Below, one piece after another: positions 26,888 to 35,187 of a stretch of DNA of 64,000 bases (position 1 is its first letter; every line of letters begins with the position of its first letter). The translations under genes and the position numbers were made by a program. The stretch covers positions 806,001 through 870,000 of the forward strand of contig NZ_SACL01000001.1 in assembly GCF_004005855.1 (NCBI RefSeq), written 5' to 3'. The notes below the pieces were generated by a model, which saw only the letters and a list, made by a program, of their open reading frames with translations, searched no databases and was not told the origin of the DNA. The stretch comes from Rhodovarius crocodyli (GTDB lineage Bacteria; Pseudomonadota; Alphaproteobacteria; Acetobacterales; Acetobacteraceae).

Positions 26888-28082
26888 TGATGGTCAGGCC
26901 GGTCGGATACCGCGTCAGCACTTCCGGCCCGCCTTCCGTGATCAGCACCATGTCCCCGATCGAGGCGCCGGCAACGCCGGGGACGAACAGGTTCGGGTGC
27001 AGCTCAAACAGCATGCCGGGCTGGACCAGCAGGTCGGATGCCACCGCCGCCGGCCCGTCATAGGGCTGGGGGAACTCGGCGGTGCCGATGGGGTCCTCAT
27101 AGCTGTGGCCCAGCGCGTGGGCGGCGCGGAAGCGGAACTCCCCACGGGGGCCTGGCGGGTGGCCCAGGCGCTCCAGGCAGGCGCCGGTTTCGGCCTCGAA
27201 GGGCGCGTTGGCGTCTGCCAGTTTCAGCCCCGGTTGCAGCCGCGCCAGCATGGCGTCGTAGGCGCGGCGCACCACGTCATACATGGCCTGCGCGGCCTGA
27301 CCGGGCGCGCCCATGTGCATGGTGCGGATGGCATGGCCCCAATGGCCGTGGAACAGCACCATCATGCCCAGCGCCACCTGGTCGCCCGGCTGCGGGATGC
27401 GCGCGTTCTCGTCGCGCCAGAAGCGGCAGCGGTCGGCGGCGGGGGCGATGGTCAGCCAGGTTTTGCACAGCTCGGCGCCGGCATTCTTGGCCAGGGCCTC
27501 CAGCGCCACCTGGATTTGCCAAGTGCTGCGGCCCGACAGGCACAGGCCCGGCAGGGCCGCGAACATGGCGTCGCAGATGCCCGCGGCCTCGCGGTGCAGG
27601 GCGATCTGCGTCGCGTCCTTCAGCATGCGGCGGCGGGCGAATTCGGGGGTGGCGTCCGGCCATTCCAAGGCGCCGGCGGCGGCGAAGCCCTGCCAGATGG
27701 CCAGCGGAATCTCGTCCCGCCCCGCGATGGCGACCAGCCCCTTCGGCAGCAGCCCCACCACCGCCTGGGACAGCGCCGGCCCCTTGCCGAAGGTGACGCT
27801 GGCGAAGCGCCCGGTGTCCTCGGCCATGGCGGATTGGAAGATGCCGGCGGTGACGAGATGCGGCGCGCCCTCCGGCAGCAGCACGAGGACTGAGGGCGCG
27901 AAATCGCTGTCCCAATCCGCGAGGTATCGCAGGTTGCCGTGGCTGCGGGTGGCCATGGCCGGCGCGCTGCCCTGGCCGAACACCACCAGCGCGGCCAGCC
28001 CCTGGTCGCGCATCCAGTCCTGCATGCCCTGCTGGCGGGCAGTCAGCACCGCGGCGGGCACCTTGCCTGTGATGCGCTCCAT
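26874..28082 (-). CDS. M24-fold protein, creatinase/Xaa-Pro peptidase-like, without the Asp metal pair
   Basis: A 402-residue pita-bread-fold protein: N-terminal creatinase domain (residues about 1-150, with VFGQGSAPAMATRSHGNLRYLADWDSDFAPSV) and C-terminal M24 domain. The conserved C-terminal His/Glu regions are HALGHSYEDPIG, LFELHPNLFVPG and MVLITEGGPEVLTRYP. In metallopeptidases an Asp-x-Gly...Asp pair follows the 'v..D.G' strand; here that place reads QVALGMMVLFHGHWGHAIR, with no such Asp pair. This resembles metal-independent creatinase more than a prolidase. The start 28082 was chosen by domain start. It is convergent with the first Bug gene and divergent from the second. Confidence 0.8.
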   Translation of the reverse strand: MERITGKVPAAVLTARQQGMQDWMRDQGLAALVVFGQGSAPAMATRSHGNLRYLADWDSDFAPSVLVLLPEGAPHLVTAGIFQSAMAEDTGRFASVTFGKGPALSQAVVGLLPKGLVAIAGRDEIPLAIWQGFAAAGALEWPDATPEFARRRMLKDATQIALHREAAGICDAMFAALPGLCLSGRSTWQIQVALEALAKNAGAELCKTWLTIAPAADRCRFWRDENARIPQPGDQVALGMMVLFHGHWGHAIRTMHMGAPGQAAQAMYDVVRRAYDAMLARLQPGLKLADANAPFEAETGACLERLGHPPGPRGEFRFRAAHALGHSYEDPIGTAEFPQPYDGPAAVASDLLVQPGMLFELHPNLFVPGVAGASIGDMVLITEGGPEVLTRYPTGLTIISPS

Positions 28083-28159
28083 GCCCGGTCTCCGATCCTG
28101 CTTGCGGTGCAGTGAAATACTAGGGACAGTTTTCGCGTCAGGCCAATGAGGACCAGAGC

Positions 28160-29110
28160 ATGCTTTTCCGCCGCACCCTGTTGGCCGCCAGCCTGGCGAC
28201 GCCTGCGCTGGCTCAGGACAGCCGGCCGCTGAAGCTGATCGTGCCCTTCCCACCCGGCGCCGGCACCGACGCCACCGCCCGCATCGTGGCCGAGGGGCTG
28301 GCCCTGCAACTGCACCAGCCCGTGGTGGTGGAGAACATCAGCGGCGCCAACGGGCTGATCGGCACCCAGGCGATGGCCCGCGCGGCGCCCGATGGCACCA
28401 CCATGGGCATCGCCGCCCCCGGCCCCATGGCGATCGCCCAGTTCCTGTTCCCGCAGATGCCCTATGACCCGGAGCGCGACCTGCTGCCGCTGATCGGGGT
28501 GAATGAGGGGCGGCTGGCGCTGTGCGTGGCGAACCACGTGCAGGCCCGCACGGTGGAGGAATTGCTGGCCCTGCTGCGCGCCCAGCCCGGCCGGCTGAAT
28601 GCCGCCAACCCCACCACCGGCTCCGTCCACCACCTGCTGGCCGAGATGTTCCGGCTGGAGGAGCGGGTGCGGTTCGAGCTGATCCCGTATCGCGGGGGCG
28701 CGGCGGCGATGAACGACCTGGTGGCGGGCCATGTGGACATGATGTTCAACGGCGTTTCCACCATCGAGCCGCTGCAGCGCGACGGCCGCCTGCGCACGCT
28801 GATGGTGGTGGGCAGCACCCGCCACCCCCAGCTGCCCGAGGTGCCGTGCAGCGCGGAGCTGGGCAAGGCCTATCTCAGCGGCTCCCAATGGCACGGCATC
28901 GTGCTGCCGCGCGCGACGCCCGTCCCGGTTGCCGCACGCCTGCACGCGGGCTTCGCCGCCGCGCTGAAGACGCCCGAGGTGATCGAGAAGATGACCCGCA
29001 TCGGCACCGAGGTGACGGGTGAGGGCCTGGGCGATTTCGGCGCCTTCCTGGCGGCGGAGCGGCAGCGCTGGGGCCAGGTGATCCGGGCGGCGGATGTGAA
29101 GCCGGACTGA
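28160..29110 (+). CDS. Second tripartite tricarboxylate transporter-type binding protein (Bug/TctC)
   Basis: A 316-residue exported protein with leader MLFRRTLLAASLATPALAQ and the Bug signature KLIVPFPPGAGTDATARIVAEGL. It has RGGAAAMNDLVAGHVDMMFNG, the usual ligand-lobe segment. No TctA/TctB genes are nearby. It shares a 77-bp divergent region with the M24 gene. It is similar in plan to the Bug protein at 25919-26887, but the two differ enough to be separate receptors. Confidence 0.92.
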   Translation: MLFRRTLLAASLATPALAQDSRPLKLIVPFPPGAGTDATARIVAEGLALQLHQPVVVENISGANGLIGTQAMARAAPDGTTMGIAAPGPMAIAQFLFPQMPYDPERDLLPLIGVNEGRLALCVANHVQARTVEELLALLRAQPGRLNAANPTTGSVHHLLAEMFRLEERVRFELIPYRGGAAAMNDLVAGHVDMMFNGVSTIEPLQRDGRLRTLMVVGSTRHPQLPEVPCSAELGKAYLSGSQWHGIVLPRATPVPVAARLHAGFAAALKTPEVIEKMTRIGTEVTGEGLGDFGAFLAAERQRWGQVIRAADVKPD

Positions 29111-29200
29111 CCGGCCGGTAGGCCGCGCGCCGGGGCTTCACGCCGCGCCCGCCTCGGGTTAGCGTTTGCACAGCAGCGCAACAACTAGAGGAAACGCAGC

Positions 29201-30109
29201 ATGCTTCTCGAAGGCAAAGTCGCGGTCGTCACCGGCTCCGGCGGCGGCATCGGGCGTGAGATCGCCCTGGCCATGGCAGCCGCCGGCGCCAAGATCGTCA
29301 TCAACGACGTCGGCGCCTCCCTGGGCGGCGAGGGCTTCTCCGCCTCTCCGGCCGAGCAGACCAAGGCCCTGATCGAGCAGCGCGGCGGCCAGGCCGTGAT
29401 CAACACCGACAGCGTGGCCGAGTGGGAGAGCGCCAAGCGCATCGTCCAGTGCGCCGTGGACAGCTTCGGCCGCATCGACATCGTCGTGAACAACGCCGGC
29501 ATCCTGCGCGACCAGATCTTCCACCGCATGACGCCGGAGGAATGGCTCTCGGTCATCGCCGTGCACCTGAACGGCAGCTTCTTCGTCTCCCGCGCCGCGG
29601 CGGAATTCTACCGCAAGCAGGAAAGCGGTTCCTTCGTGCACATGACCAGCACCTCGGGCCTGATCGGCAATTTCGGCCAGGCGAACTACTCCGCCGCCAA
29701 GCTGGGCATCGCGGCCCTGTCGAAGTCGATCGCGCTGGACATGAAGCGCTACAACGTGCGCTCCAACTGCATCGCGCCCTTCGCCTGGAGCCGCATGACC
29801 AGCTCCATCCCGGCGGAGACGCCGGAGCAGAAGGCGCGCGTGGAGCGCATCGCCCGCATGGGACCCGAGAAGAACGCCCCGCTCGCGGTGTTCCTCGCCT
29901 CCGACGCGGCGAAGGAAGTGTCGGGCCAGATCTTCGCGCCCCGCATGCATGAGCTGTTCCTGTTCAACCAGTCCCGCCCGATCAAGTCGGTCCATAGCGA
30001 GAATGGCTGGACGCCGGAAAAGATCGCCGAGATCGCGCTGCCGGCCTTCCGCAGCGGCTTCACGCCGCTGGATCGCTCGGGCGACGTGTTCAGCTGGGAT
30101 CCGGTCTGA
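29201..30109 (+). CDS. Short-chain dehydrogenase/reductase (FabG / multifunctional beta-oxidation SDR type)
   Basis: A 302-residue classical SDR. NAD(P) site GSGGGIG (residues about 11-17), NDVG acidic turn, NNAGILRD motif, and catalytic Tyr-Lys in YSAAKLG. The insert LGGEGFSASPAEQTKALIEQRGGQAVINTDSV resembles SDRs of the peroxisomal multifunctional enzyme type (3-hydroxyacyl-CoA dehydrogenases). It would oxidise a hydroxyacyl or alcohol intermediate. A hairpin follows the stop. It is 90 bp after the second Bug gene and may be co-transcribed with it. Confidence 0.88.
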   Translation: MLLEGKVAVVTGSGGGIGREIALAMAAAGAKIVINDVGASLGGEGFSASPAEQTKALIEQRGGQAVINTDSVAEWESAKRIVQCAVDSFGRIDIVVNNAGILRDQIFHRMTPEEWLSVIAVHLNGSFFVSRAAAEFYRKQESGSFVHMTSTSGLIGNFGQANYSAAKLGIAALSKSIALDMKRYNVRSNCIAPFAWSRMTSSIPAETPEQKARVERIARMGPEKNAPLAVFLASDAAKEVSGQIFAPRMHELFLFNQSRPIKSVHSENGWTPEKIAEIALPAFRSGFTPLDRSGDVFSWDPV

Positions 30110-30142
30110 GGTCCTGTACTTTTTCTGAAGCAAAAGGGTTCA

Positions 30143-30167
30143 GCGGCACCTTCTCGCAGGGTGCCGC
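30143..30167. terminator. Terminator hairpin between convergent genes
   Basis: Arms GCGGCACC / GGTGCCGC with a 9-nt loop, between the SDR stop and the methyltransferase stop. The position between converging genes supports two-way termination; no long U-tract is present. Confidence 0.5.
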
Positions 30168-30186
30168 ACCCTGATTTCCAGACACT

Positions 30187-30879
30187 CTAAACCGGCATTT
30201 CCACGACGCGCCTTTTCGGCACCGTCCCGGTCGGCAACCCGCCCAGCACCTCCTTGCGTGCCTCCGCCAGGATGACCCCGCCGAAGCGCGGGAACAGCCG
30301 CCTCCCGGCACCCTCCCACAGCCTCGTTCCCGCCAGCGCCCAGCGGCTGGAAAACGGCGGCACATACAGCGCATTTTCCCGCCGCTCCACCGTGAACAGG
30401 CGGGATCGCAGCAGCCGCTTGATCTGCCCGCGCGAATAGGGGCGGCCCTGGCCGAAGGGGGTGTGGTCCGTCAGTGACCACCAGCCCAGCCGGTTCGGCA
30501 CCACCACCAGCAGGCGGCCGTTCTCCCGCAGCACGCGCCAGCATTCGCGCAACAGGGCGTCCGGGCGCTCCACATGCTCCAGCGCATGGATCAACAGGAT
30601 GCGATCCAGCGACAGATCCGGCAGGGGCAGGTTCAGCTCGGGCATCACGGCGGCGGGGGGGGCCACGCCCTCCGCCACCGGCTCCGGCACCAGGGCCAGG
30701 CAGCGGGCCGCCTCGGCCTGCCACAGCGGCAGATAGGGCTGCCCCCAGCCGATGGCGGCGACCTCCATTCCCCTCAATTCCGGCCAGAAGCCGGACAGCG
30801 CAGGGGCCAGCACCCAGCGCGCCGCCTCGCCGGGCGGGCTGGTGTAGAAGGCCGGCAGGGCGTGGACCTCTTGGCTCAT
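30187..30879 (-). CDS. Class I SAM-dependent methyltransferase (Methyltransf_11 type)
   Basis: About 230 residues. The post-I/motif II-III region is visible: LPLPDLSLDRILLIHALEHVERPDALLRECWRVLRENGRLLVVVPNRLG, which is the Methyltransf_11 pattern. The SAM-binding motif I is less typical (MEVAAIGWGQPYLPLW). The C-terminus is basic. The chosen start is the ATG at 30879. It is divergent from gloB, 58 bp away; this pairing is common in alphaproteobacteria, but the substrate is not known. Confidence 0.82.
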   Translation of the reverse strand: MSQEVHALPAFYTSPPGEAARWVLAPALSGFWPELRGMEVAAIGWGQPYLPLWQAEAARCLALVPEPVAEGVAPPAAVMPELNLPLPDLSLDRILLIHALEHVERPDALLRECWRVLRENGRLLVVVPNRLGWWSLTDHTPFGQGRPYSRGQIKRLLRSRLFTVERRENALYVPPFSSRWALAGTRLWEGAGRRLFPRFGGVILAEARKEVLGGLPTGTVPKRRVVEMPV

Positions 30880-30937
30880 GCGGGGGATATAGGGGCAACC
30901 GCGCCCGAGCGGGAGATTCGCCAGGAGCCCCCAGCCC

Positions 30938-31663
30938 ATGTCTGTGTCCGTGTTGCCGATCCCGCACCAGTCCGACAACTACGCCTGGTTCCTGAAGGAT
31001 GCCGAAACCGGCACAACCGCCGTGGTGGACCCTGGCGAGGCCCAGCCCATCATCGATTTCGTGAACGCCCATGGCGGCAAGCTGGACTGGATCATCATCA
31101 CCCACCACCACGGCGACCACATCAACGGGGTTGAGGGCGTGCGCGCCGCCTTCGGTGCCAAGGTGATGGGTGCGAAGGCGGACGCCCACCGCCTGCCGAA
31201 GCTGGACCTGGAACTGGCCGAGGGCGACAGCCCGATGCTGGGCAAGACCAAGGGCCAGGTCTTCGACACGCCGGGCCACACCCGCGGCCATATCTCGCTG
31301 CTGTTCGGCGATGTGCTGCTGTGCGCGGACACGCTGTTCAGCGCGGGTTGCGGGCGCCTGCTGGAAGGCACCGCGCAGGAGATGTTCGACAGCCTGCAGA
31401 AGCTGGCCAAGCTGCCGGGCGAGACGCTGGTTTGTTGCGGCCACGAATACACCGAGAGCAACATCCGCTTCGCCCTGACGGTGGAGCCGGAAAACGAGGC
31501 CCTGCAGGCCCGCGCCAAGGAAGCGGCGGCCCTGCGCCGCATCGGTGAGCCCACGGTGCCGACGACGCTGACGCAGGAATTGACGTTCAATCCGTTCCTG
31601 CGCGCCAAGACGGCCGCCCGGCTTGCGGAGATCCGCACCGGCAAGGACAATTTCCGCGGCTGA
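30938..31663 (+). CDS. gloB: Hydroxyacylglutathione hydrolase (glyoxalase II)
   Basis: A 241-residue metallo-beta-lactamase-fold enzyme that splits S-lactoylglutathione to lactate and glutathione. Binuclear metal motif THHHGDH (His56, His58, Asp60, His61), the second His in DTPGHTRGHISL, Asp in LLCADTLFSAGCGRLLEG, and GHEYTESNIRFAL near residue 170, which is diagnostic for GloB. Full length. A stable hairpin follows the gene. Confidence 0.95.
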   Translation: MSVSVLPIPHQSDNYAWFLKDAETGTTAVVDPGEAQPIIDFVNAHGGKLDWIIITHHHGDHINGVEGVRAAFGAKVMGAKADAHRLPKLDLELAEGDSPMLGKTKGQVFDTPGHTRGHISLLFGDVLLCADTLFSAGCGRLLEGTAQEMFDSLQKLAKLPGETLVCCGHEYTESNIRFALTVEPENEALQARAKEAAALRRIGEPTVPTTLTQELTFNPFLRAKTAARLAEIRTGKDNFRG

Positions 31664-31669
31664 GGTCCT

Positions 31670-31704
31670 GCCGGATGCCCGCGTATCCTTCGCGGGCATC
31701 CGGC
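31670..31704 (+). terminator. Strong hairpin downstream of gloB
   Basis: Perfect 14-bp arms GCCGGATGCCCGCG / CGCGGGCATCCGGC with a 7-nt loop, 6 bp after the gloB stop and 48 bp before the next gene. No U-tract; the stem strength and place fit a terminator or mRNA 3' end. Confidence 0.6.
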
Positions 31705-31752
31705 GAACACCCCGGGCATGCCGACCCGCAATCCGATCAGGAGAAAACGTCC

Positions 31753-32346
31753 ATGAAGCTGCACTACAGCCCCACCAGCCCCTTCGTGCGCAAGGTGGTG
31801 ATCGCCGCCATGCTGCGCGGCCTGAACGACAAGATCGAGCGCGTGTCCACCAACCCGCATGAAAGCCCGGCCGGGCTGCTGGCGGACAACCCGCTGTCCA
31901 AGGTGCCGGCGCTGGTCACGGATGAAGGCAAGAAGCTGATCGACAGCCTGGTGATCTGCGAATACCTGGACACGCTGGGTGGTGAGCCCACCATCCTGCC
32001 GGCCGCGAACCGCATCGGGATCCTGAACTTCCACGCCATCGCGGATGGCCTGCTGGATGCGGCCGTGGCCCGGCGCGGCAGCGCGCAGCTGCCGCAGGAT
32101 GACGGCCGCAAGGCGTTCGACGCGCGGCAGAAGGGCATCGTGGACCGCGCCCTGGCCGTGATGGAAGGCGGCAAGCTGCCGCCGCAGCCGCTGTCCTGCC
32201 TGGGCGGCATCACGCTGGTCTGTGCGCTGGGCTACCTCGACTTCCGCTATGCGCATGAGCCCTGGCGCGAGACGCACCCCAAGCTGGCCGCCTGGTATGA
32301 GGGCGTGAAGGCGACGCCGGCCGTGGCCGAGACCGTGCCGGCATGA
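31753..32346 (+). CDS. Glutathione S-transferase family protein
   Basis: A 197-residue GST. N-terminal thioredoxin-like domain (MKLHYSPTSPFVRKVVIAA; SPTSPFVRK is the active-site loop; NPLSKVPALVTDEGK has the cis-Pro) and the C-terminal helical domain with YLDFRYAHEPWRETHPKLAAWYEGV. Likely detoxification. It overlaps the cupin gene (ATGA at 32343-32346), so these are translationally coupled. Confidence 0.9.
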   Translation: MKLHYSPTSPFVRKVVIAAMLRGLNDKIERVSTNPHESPAGLLADNPLSKVPALVTDEGKKLIDSLVICEYLDTLGGEPTILPAANRIGILNFHAIADGLLDAAVARRGSAQLPQDDGRKAFDARQKGIVDRALAVMEGGKLPPQPLSCLGGITLVCALGYLDFRYAHEPWRETHPKLAAWYEGVKATPAVAETVPA

Positions 32347-32762
32347 TGACGGCGGAGGCCATCATCGACACCCTTGGCCTCCTCCCCCACCCGGAGGGTG
32401 GGCATTACCGGGAGATGTGGCGCGATGCCGCCGGCACCGCGATCCTGTATCTGCTGAAGGCGGGTGAACGCAGCCACTGGCACCGCGTGACCCATGCCGC
32501 CGAGTGCTGGCACTGGCATGCCGGCGGGGCCCTGCGGCTGCGTGTCTCGGACGGCGCGGCCGTGAGCGAGCAGCTGCTGGGCATGGAGCTGGCCGCCGGG
32601 CAGCGCCCCCTGGGGGTGGTGCCGGTGGGCCAATGGCAGGCGGCGGAACCGGTCGATGGCTGGGTGCTGGTGGGCTGCACCGTCTCGCCCGCCTTCGACT
32701 TCGCCTGTTTCGAGATGGCGCCGCCGGGCTGGGAGCCCAATGGCCGGGAGCCCGGCGCGTGA
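32343..32762 (+). CDS. Cupin domain protein (DUF985 family)
   Basis: A 139-residue single-domain cupin. Motifs LPHPEGGHYREMWRD near the N-terminus, YLLKAGERSHWHRVTHAAECWHWHAGG in the metal-binding strand region and GWVLVGCTVSPAFDFACFEM at the C-terminus are the DUF985 pattern. Function is unknown; a small-molecule isomerase or binding role has been suggested for relatives. Overlaps at both ends couple it to a GST and a methyltransferase. Confidence 0.88.
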   Translation: MMTAEAIIDTLGLLPHPEGGHYREMWRDAAGTAILYLLKAGERSHWHRVTHAAECWHWHAGGALRLRVSDGAAVSEQLLGMELAAGQRPLGVVPVGQWQAAEPVDGWVLVGCTVSPAFDFACFEMAPPGWEPNGREPGA

Positions 32763-33364
32763 GCGACAGCGCCGCCTGGAATGCCCGCTATGCCGCGGGC
32801 CCTGCCATGTTCGGCACGGCGCCCAATGAGTTCCTGACCGAGCAGGCGCACCGCCTGCGCCCCGGCATGGCCGCGCTGGCGCTGGGCGACGGCCAGGGCC
32901 GCAACGGCATCTGGCTGGCCAGGCAGGGCCTGTCGGTGACGGCGCTGGACTGGTCCGATGTCGGCATGGCCCACGCCGCCGAACAGGCCGCGCGGGCGGG
33001 CGTGGCCCTGCGCACCGTGGTGGCCGACGCCACCAGCTGGGACTGGCCCGAGGCGGCGTTCGACCTGGTGGCCTGGATCTATGTTCACCTGCCGCCCGAG
33101 GACCGCGCCCTGGCCTGCGCCGGGGTGCGGCGCGCGCTGAAGCCCGGCGGGCTGCTGGTGCTGGAATGCTTCTCACCGGCGCAGGAAGGCCGCCGCAGCG
33201 GCGGCCCGCGTGAGCCCGCGCTGCTCTGGACCCGCGCGATCGTGGAGGCGGAGTTCCCGGGCTTCGAGGTGCTGGCGCTGCTGGAAGGCGCGGTCAGGCT
33301 GGATGAAGGGCCGAAGCACCAGGGGCTGGCGGAAGTGGTGAGGGCGGTTTTGCGGCGGCCCTAG
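32759..33364 (+). CDS. Class I SAM-dependent methyltransferase (TehB-like)
   Basis: A 201-residue methyltransferase starting at GTG within the cupin stop (GTGA). Motif I is ALALGDGQGRNGIWLARQGLSVTALDWSD and motif II-III is FDLVAWIYVHLPPEDRALACAGVRRALKPGGLLVLECFSP. This is the TehB/thiol methyltransferase-like group that acts on small or toxic compounds. It ends by overlapping the convergent small-protein gene by 4 bp. Confidence 0.88.
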   Translation: MSDSAAWNARYAAGPAMFGTAPNEFLTEQAHRLRPGMAALALGDGQGRNGIWLARQGLSVTALDWSDVGMAHAAEQAARAGVALRTVVADATSWDWPEAAFDLVAWIYVHLPPEDRALACAGVRRALKPGGLLVLECFSPAQEGRRSGGPREPALLWTRAIVEAEFPGFEVLALLEGAVRLDEGPKHQGLAEVVRAVLRRP

Positions 33365-33633
33365 CGCCTGCCGCGCCGATAGGCCGCCACCGCCTCGGCC
33401 GTCACATCCGTTTCATAGCACAGGGGCGATCGTCCGCCGGGCCGGAGATACGCGCTTCGGCTGCCGCAGGATGCCCCGTTGCGCATGGTATTGTAGGGGC
33501 AGGCGCAGGGCCGGCCGGTGGCCAGATAGGCGGCCACGCTGTCGCGCACGATCATCTGGCGAATCTGCGCGTCGCTCTGCGCCAGGGCGGGCGAGGCGCA
33601 CAGCATCGCCGCGCACAGGCAGATCTTCCGCAT
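33361..33633 (-). CDS. Small exported cysteine-containing protein of unknown function
   Basis: A 90-residue protein with a signal peptide (MRKICLCAAMLCASPALAQ, cleavage after AQ). The mature part has CACPYNTMRNGASCG and SRSAYLRPGGRSPLCYETDV, with four Cys able to make two disulfides. The C..C(P)YN...G..C..RSAY.RPGG pattern is recalled from a widespread family of small exported proteins of unknown function; I cannot check this here. It is convergent with the methyltransferase gene. Confidence 0.75.
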   Translation of the reverse strand: MRKICLCAAMLCASPALAQSDAQIRQMIVRDSVAAYLATGRPCACPYNTMRNGASCGSRSAYLRPGGRSPLCYETDVTAEAVAAYRRGRR

Positions 33634-33677
33634 CCCGCACCCCGTTGAACGTTCCGGGGCGCAGGATAGCGCAATGA

Positions 33678-35081
33678 TCAGCCGCGCATCGCCTCAACCA
33701 GCGGCGCCAGGTCTTCCAGCTCATCCAGCTTCCACAGCAGTTCGAGCGCGCGGCGGGCCTTGGCCTCGCTCAGCCGGGGTGCGGCCAGCGCCATGAACTT
33801 GGTCTCCAGCCCCTCATCGGTCAGCGGGTTGGAGGCAGAGCCGAAGGGCTCCGGCACATGGCGTTCGGCCACGCGCCCGTCCTTGGTGCGGATCAGCACA
33901 TGGGCGCCGCGCTTGCGGGGATAGGCGGCCTCGTAAGCCTCATCCACCCGCACGTCGATGCGGCCGGTCAGGGCCAGCGTGTCGCCGTCCGCGCGCTCCA
34001 CATCGCCGAAATCGGCCACGCCCACCTGGTTGCGGGCCAGGGCGGTGGCGATGACGAAGGGGAAGCTCATCTGCGCCGTGGTCATCTCGGACCAGCCGAC
34101 CTCGGCATGGCTGGCGGCGACGGCATAGGTGCCGATCTCCACGCGGTCCACCTGCGGGGCGGTGATGCCGTCGGCCTTGGCCATGTCCAGCACCGCGTCG
34201 ATGGCGGCATGGATGTGCCGGCAGCAGGCGTGCGGCTTCATGTAGCAGTTGGCGATGGCGAAGCGGCTTTTCGGGTTGTTGTCGCCGGCGGCCAGGATGT
34301 CGATGGTGCTGTAGTCCACCTCGCCGGTGTCGCCGCCGGCATAGGCGGCGAAGAAGCCCTCCTTGAACTCCAGGGCGCCGCGCGGTGCGGGCAGGCCGGA
34401 TTCGGTCAGCAGCGCGGCCAGCAGGCCCTCGCGGGAGGCATGGCCGGGGTGGATGCGCTTCACGTCGCCACCCGCCAGGAAGGTGAAGATGCCGGCGGCC
34501 GAGGACGCGGCGATGCCCATCGCGGCCTCGGTGTCGTCGGCGGACATGCCGAGCAGCCGGGCGGCGGCCACGGCCGCGCCGAACACCCCGGCGGTGGAGG
34601 TGTTGTGGAAGCCGCGCCAGCGGCTGCGCGGGTGGCTGGCCGCGGCGATGCGGCAGGCCGCCTCATAGCCCGCGATGATGGCGGTCAGCAGCTCGGCGCC
34701 TGAAATGCCCCGCTGGGAGGCCAGGGCAAGCGCCGCCGGCACCACCACCGCGCCGGGGTGCACGGAACCGGCGCGGAAGCCGTCATCCAGCTCCAGCCCA
34801 TGGGCGGCCGTGCCGCCGAGATAGGCGGCGGAGAGCGCGTCGAAGCTCTCGACGAAACCGGCCATGGAGACGGGGCCGGCACCCACCCCCGCCGCCGTCA
34901 GCGCCTTCTGCACCGACAGCGTGGCATCCTGGCCGGCGCCGTTGATGATGCAGGCCAGCGTGTCGATCACATGCCGGCGCGCGGCATGGCGCGCCACGTC
35001 ATCGACATCGGCCAGCGTCAACGCGGAAGCGAAATCGGCCAATTGGCGGGTCGGGCCGCTGACGGTCACGGGCAGGTCCAT
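33678..35081 (-). CDS. MmgE/PrpD family protein
   Basis: A 467-residue MmgE/PrpD-fold protein. N-terminal helical domain with ARRHVIDTLACIINGAG; MDGFR-type region ELDDGFRAGSVHPGAVVVPAALAL and GAAVAAARLLGMSADDTEAAMGIA; then PHACCRHIHAAIDAV in the substrate region. Relatives are 2-methylcitrate dehydratase and cis-aconitate decarboxylase, but most have unknown substrates. Start has GGAGG at ideal spacing. It is divergent from the enoyl-CoA hydratase gene across a 106-bp gap with a small palindrome. Confidence 0.88.
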   Translation of the reverse strand: MDLPVTVSGPTRQLADFASALTLADVDDVARHAARRHVIDTLACIINGAGQDATLSVQKALTAAGVGAGPVSMAGFVESFDALSAAYLGGTAAHGLELDDGFRAGSVHPGAVVVPAALALASQRGISGAELLTAIIAGYEAACRIAAASHPRSRWRGFHNTSTAGVFGAAVAAARLLGMSADDTEAAMGIAASSAAGIFTFLAGGDVKRIHPGHASREGLLAALLTESGLPAPRGALEFKEGFFAAYAGGDTGEVDYSTIDILAAGDNNPKSRFAIANCYMKPHACCRHIHAAIDAVLDMAKADGITAPQVDRVEIGTYAVAASHAEVGWSEMTTAQMSFPFVIATALARNQVGVADFGDVERADGDTLALTGRIDVRVDEAYEAAYPRKRGAHVLIRTKDGRVAERHVPEPFGSASNPLTDEGLETKFMALAAPRLSEAKARRALELLWKLDELEDLAPLVEAMRG

Positions 35082-35115
35082 CTGTTCCTCCAGGGAGCCT
35101 GGCCCCCGTTGTCAT

Positions 35116-35129
35116 CTTGTACGAACAAG
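35116..35129. promoter_or_regulatory. Small palindrome in the prpD-like / enoyl-CoA hydratase divergent region
   Basis: CTTGT-ACGA-ACAAG, 5-bp arms around 4 bp, midway in a 106-bp divergent region. It resembles the TTGTNCGNACAA-like sites of TetR regulators of acyl-CoA catabolism. Function is inferred; the regulator is not in the window. Confidence 0.4.
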
Positions 35130-35187
35130 TTTATGACCAGTGGCAGGGCCGCGCAAGCCGGTCCGTGCAAGCATTGAGGAGAGCGCC

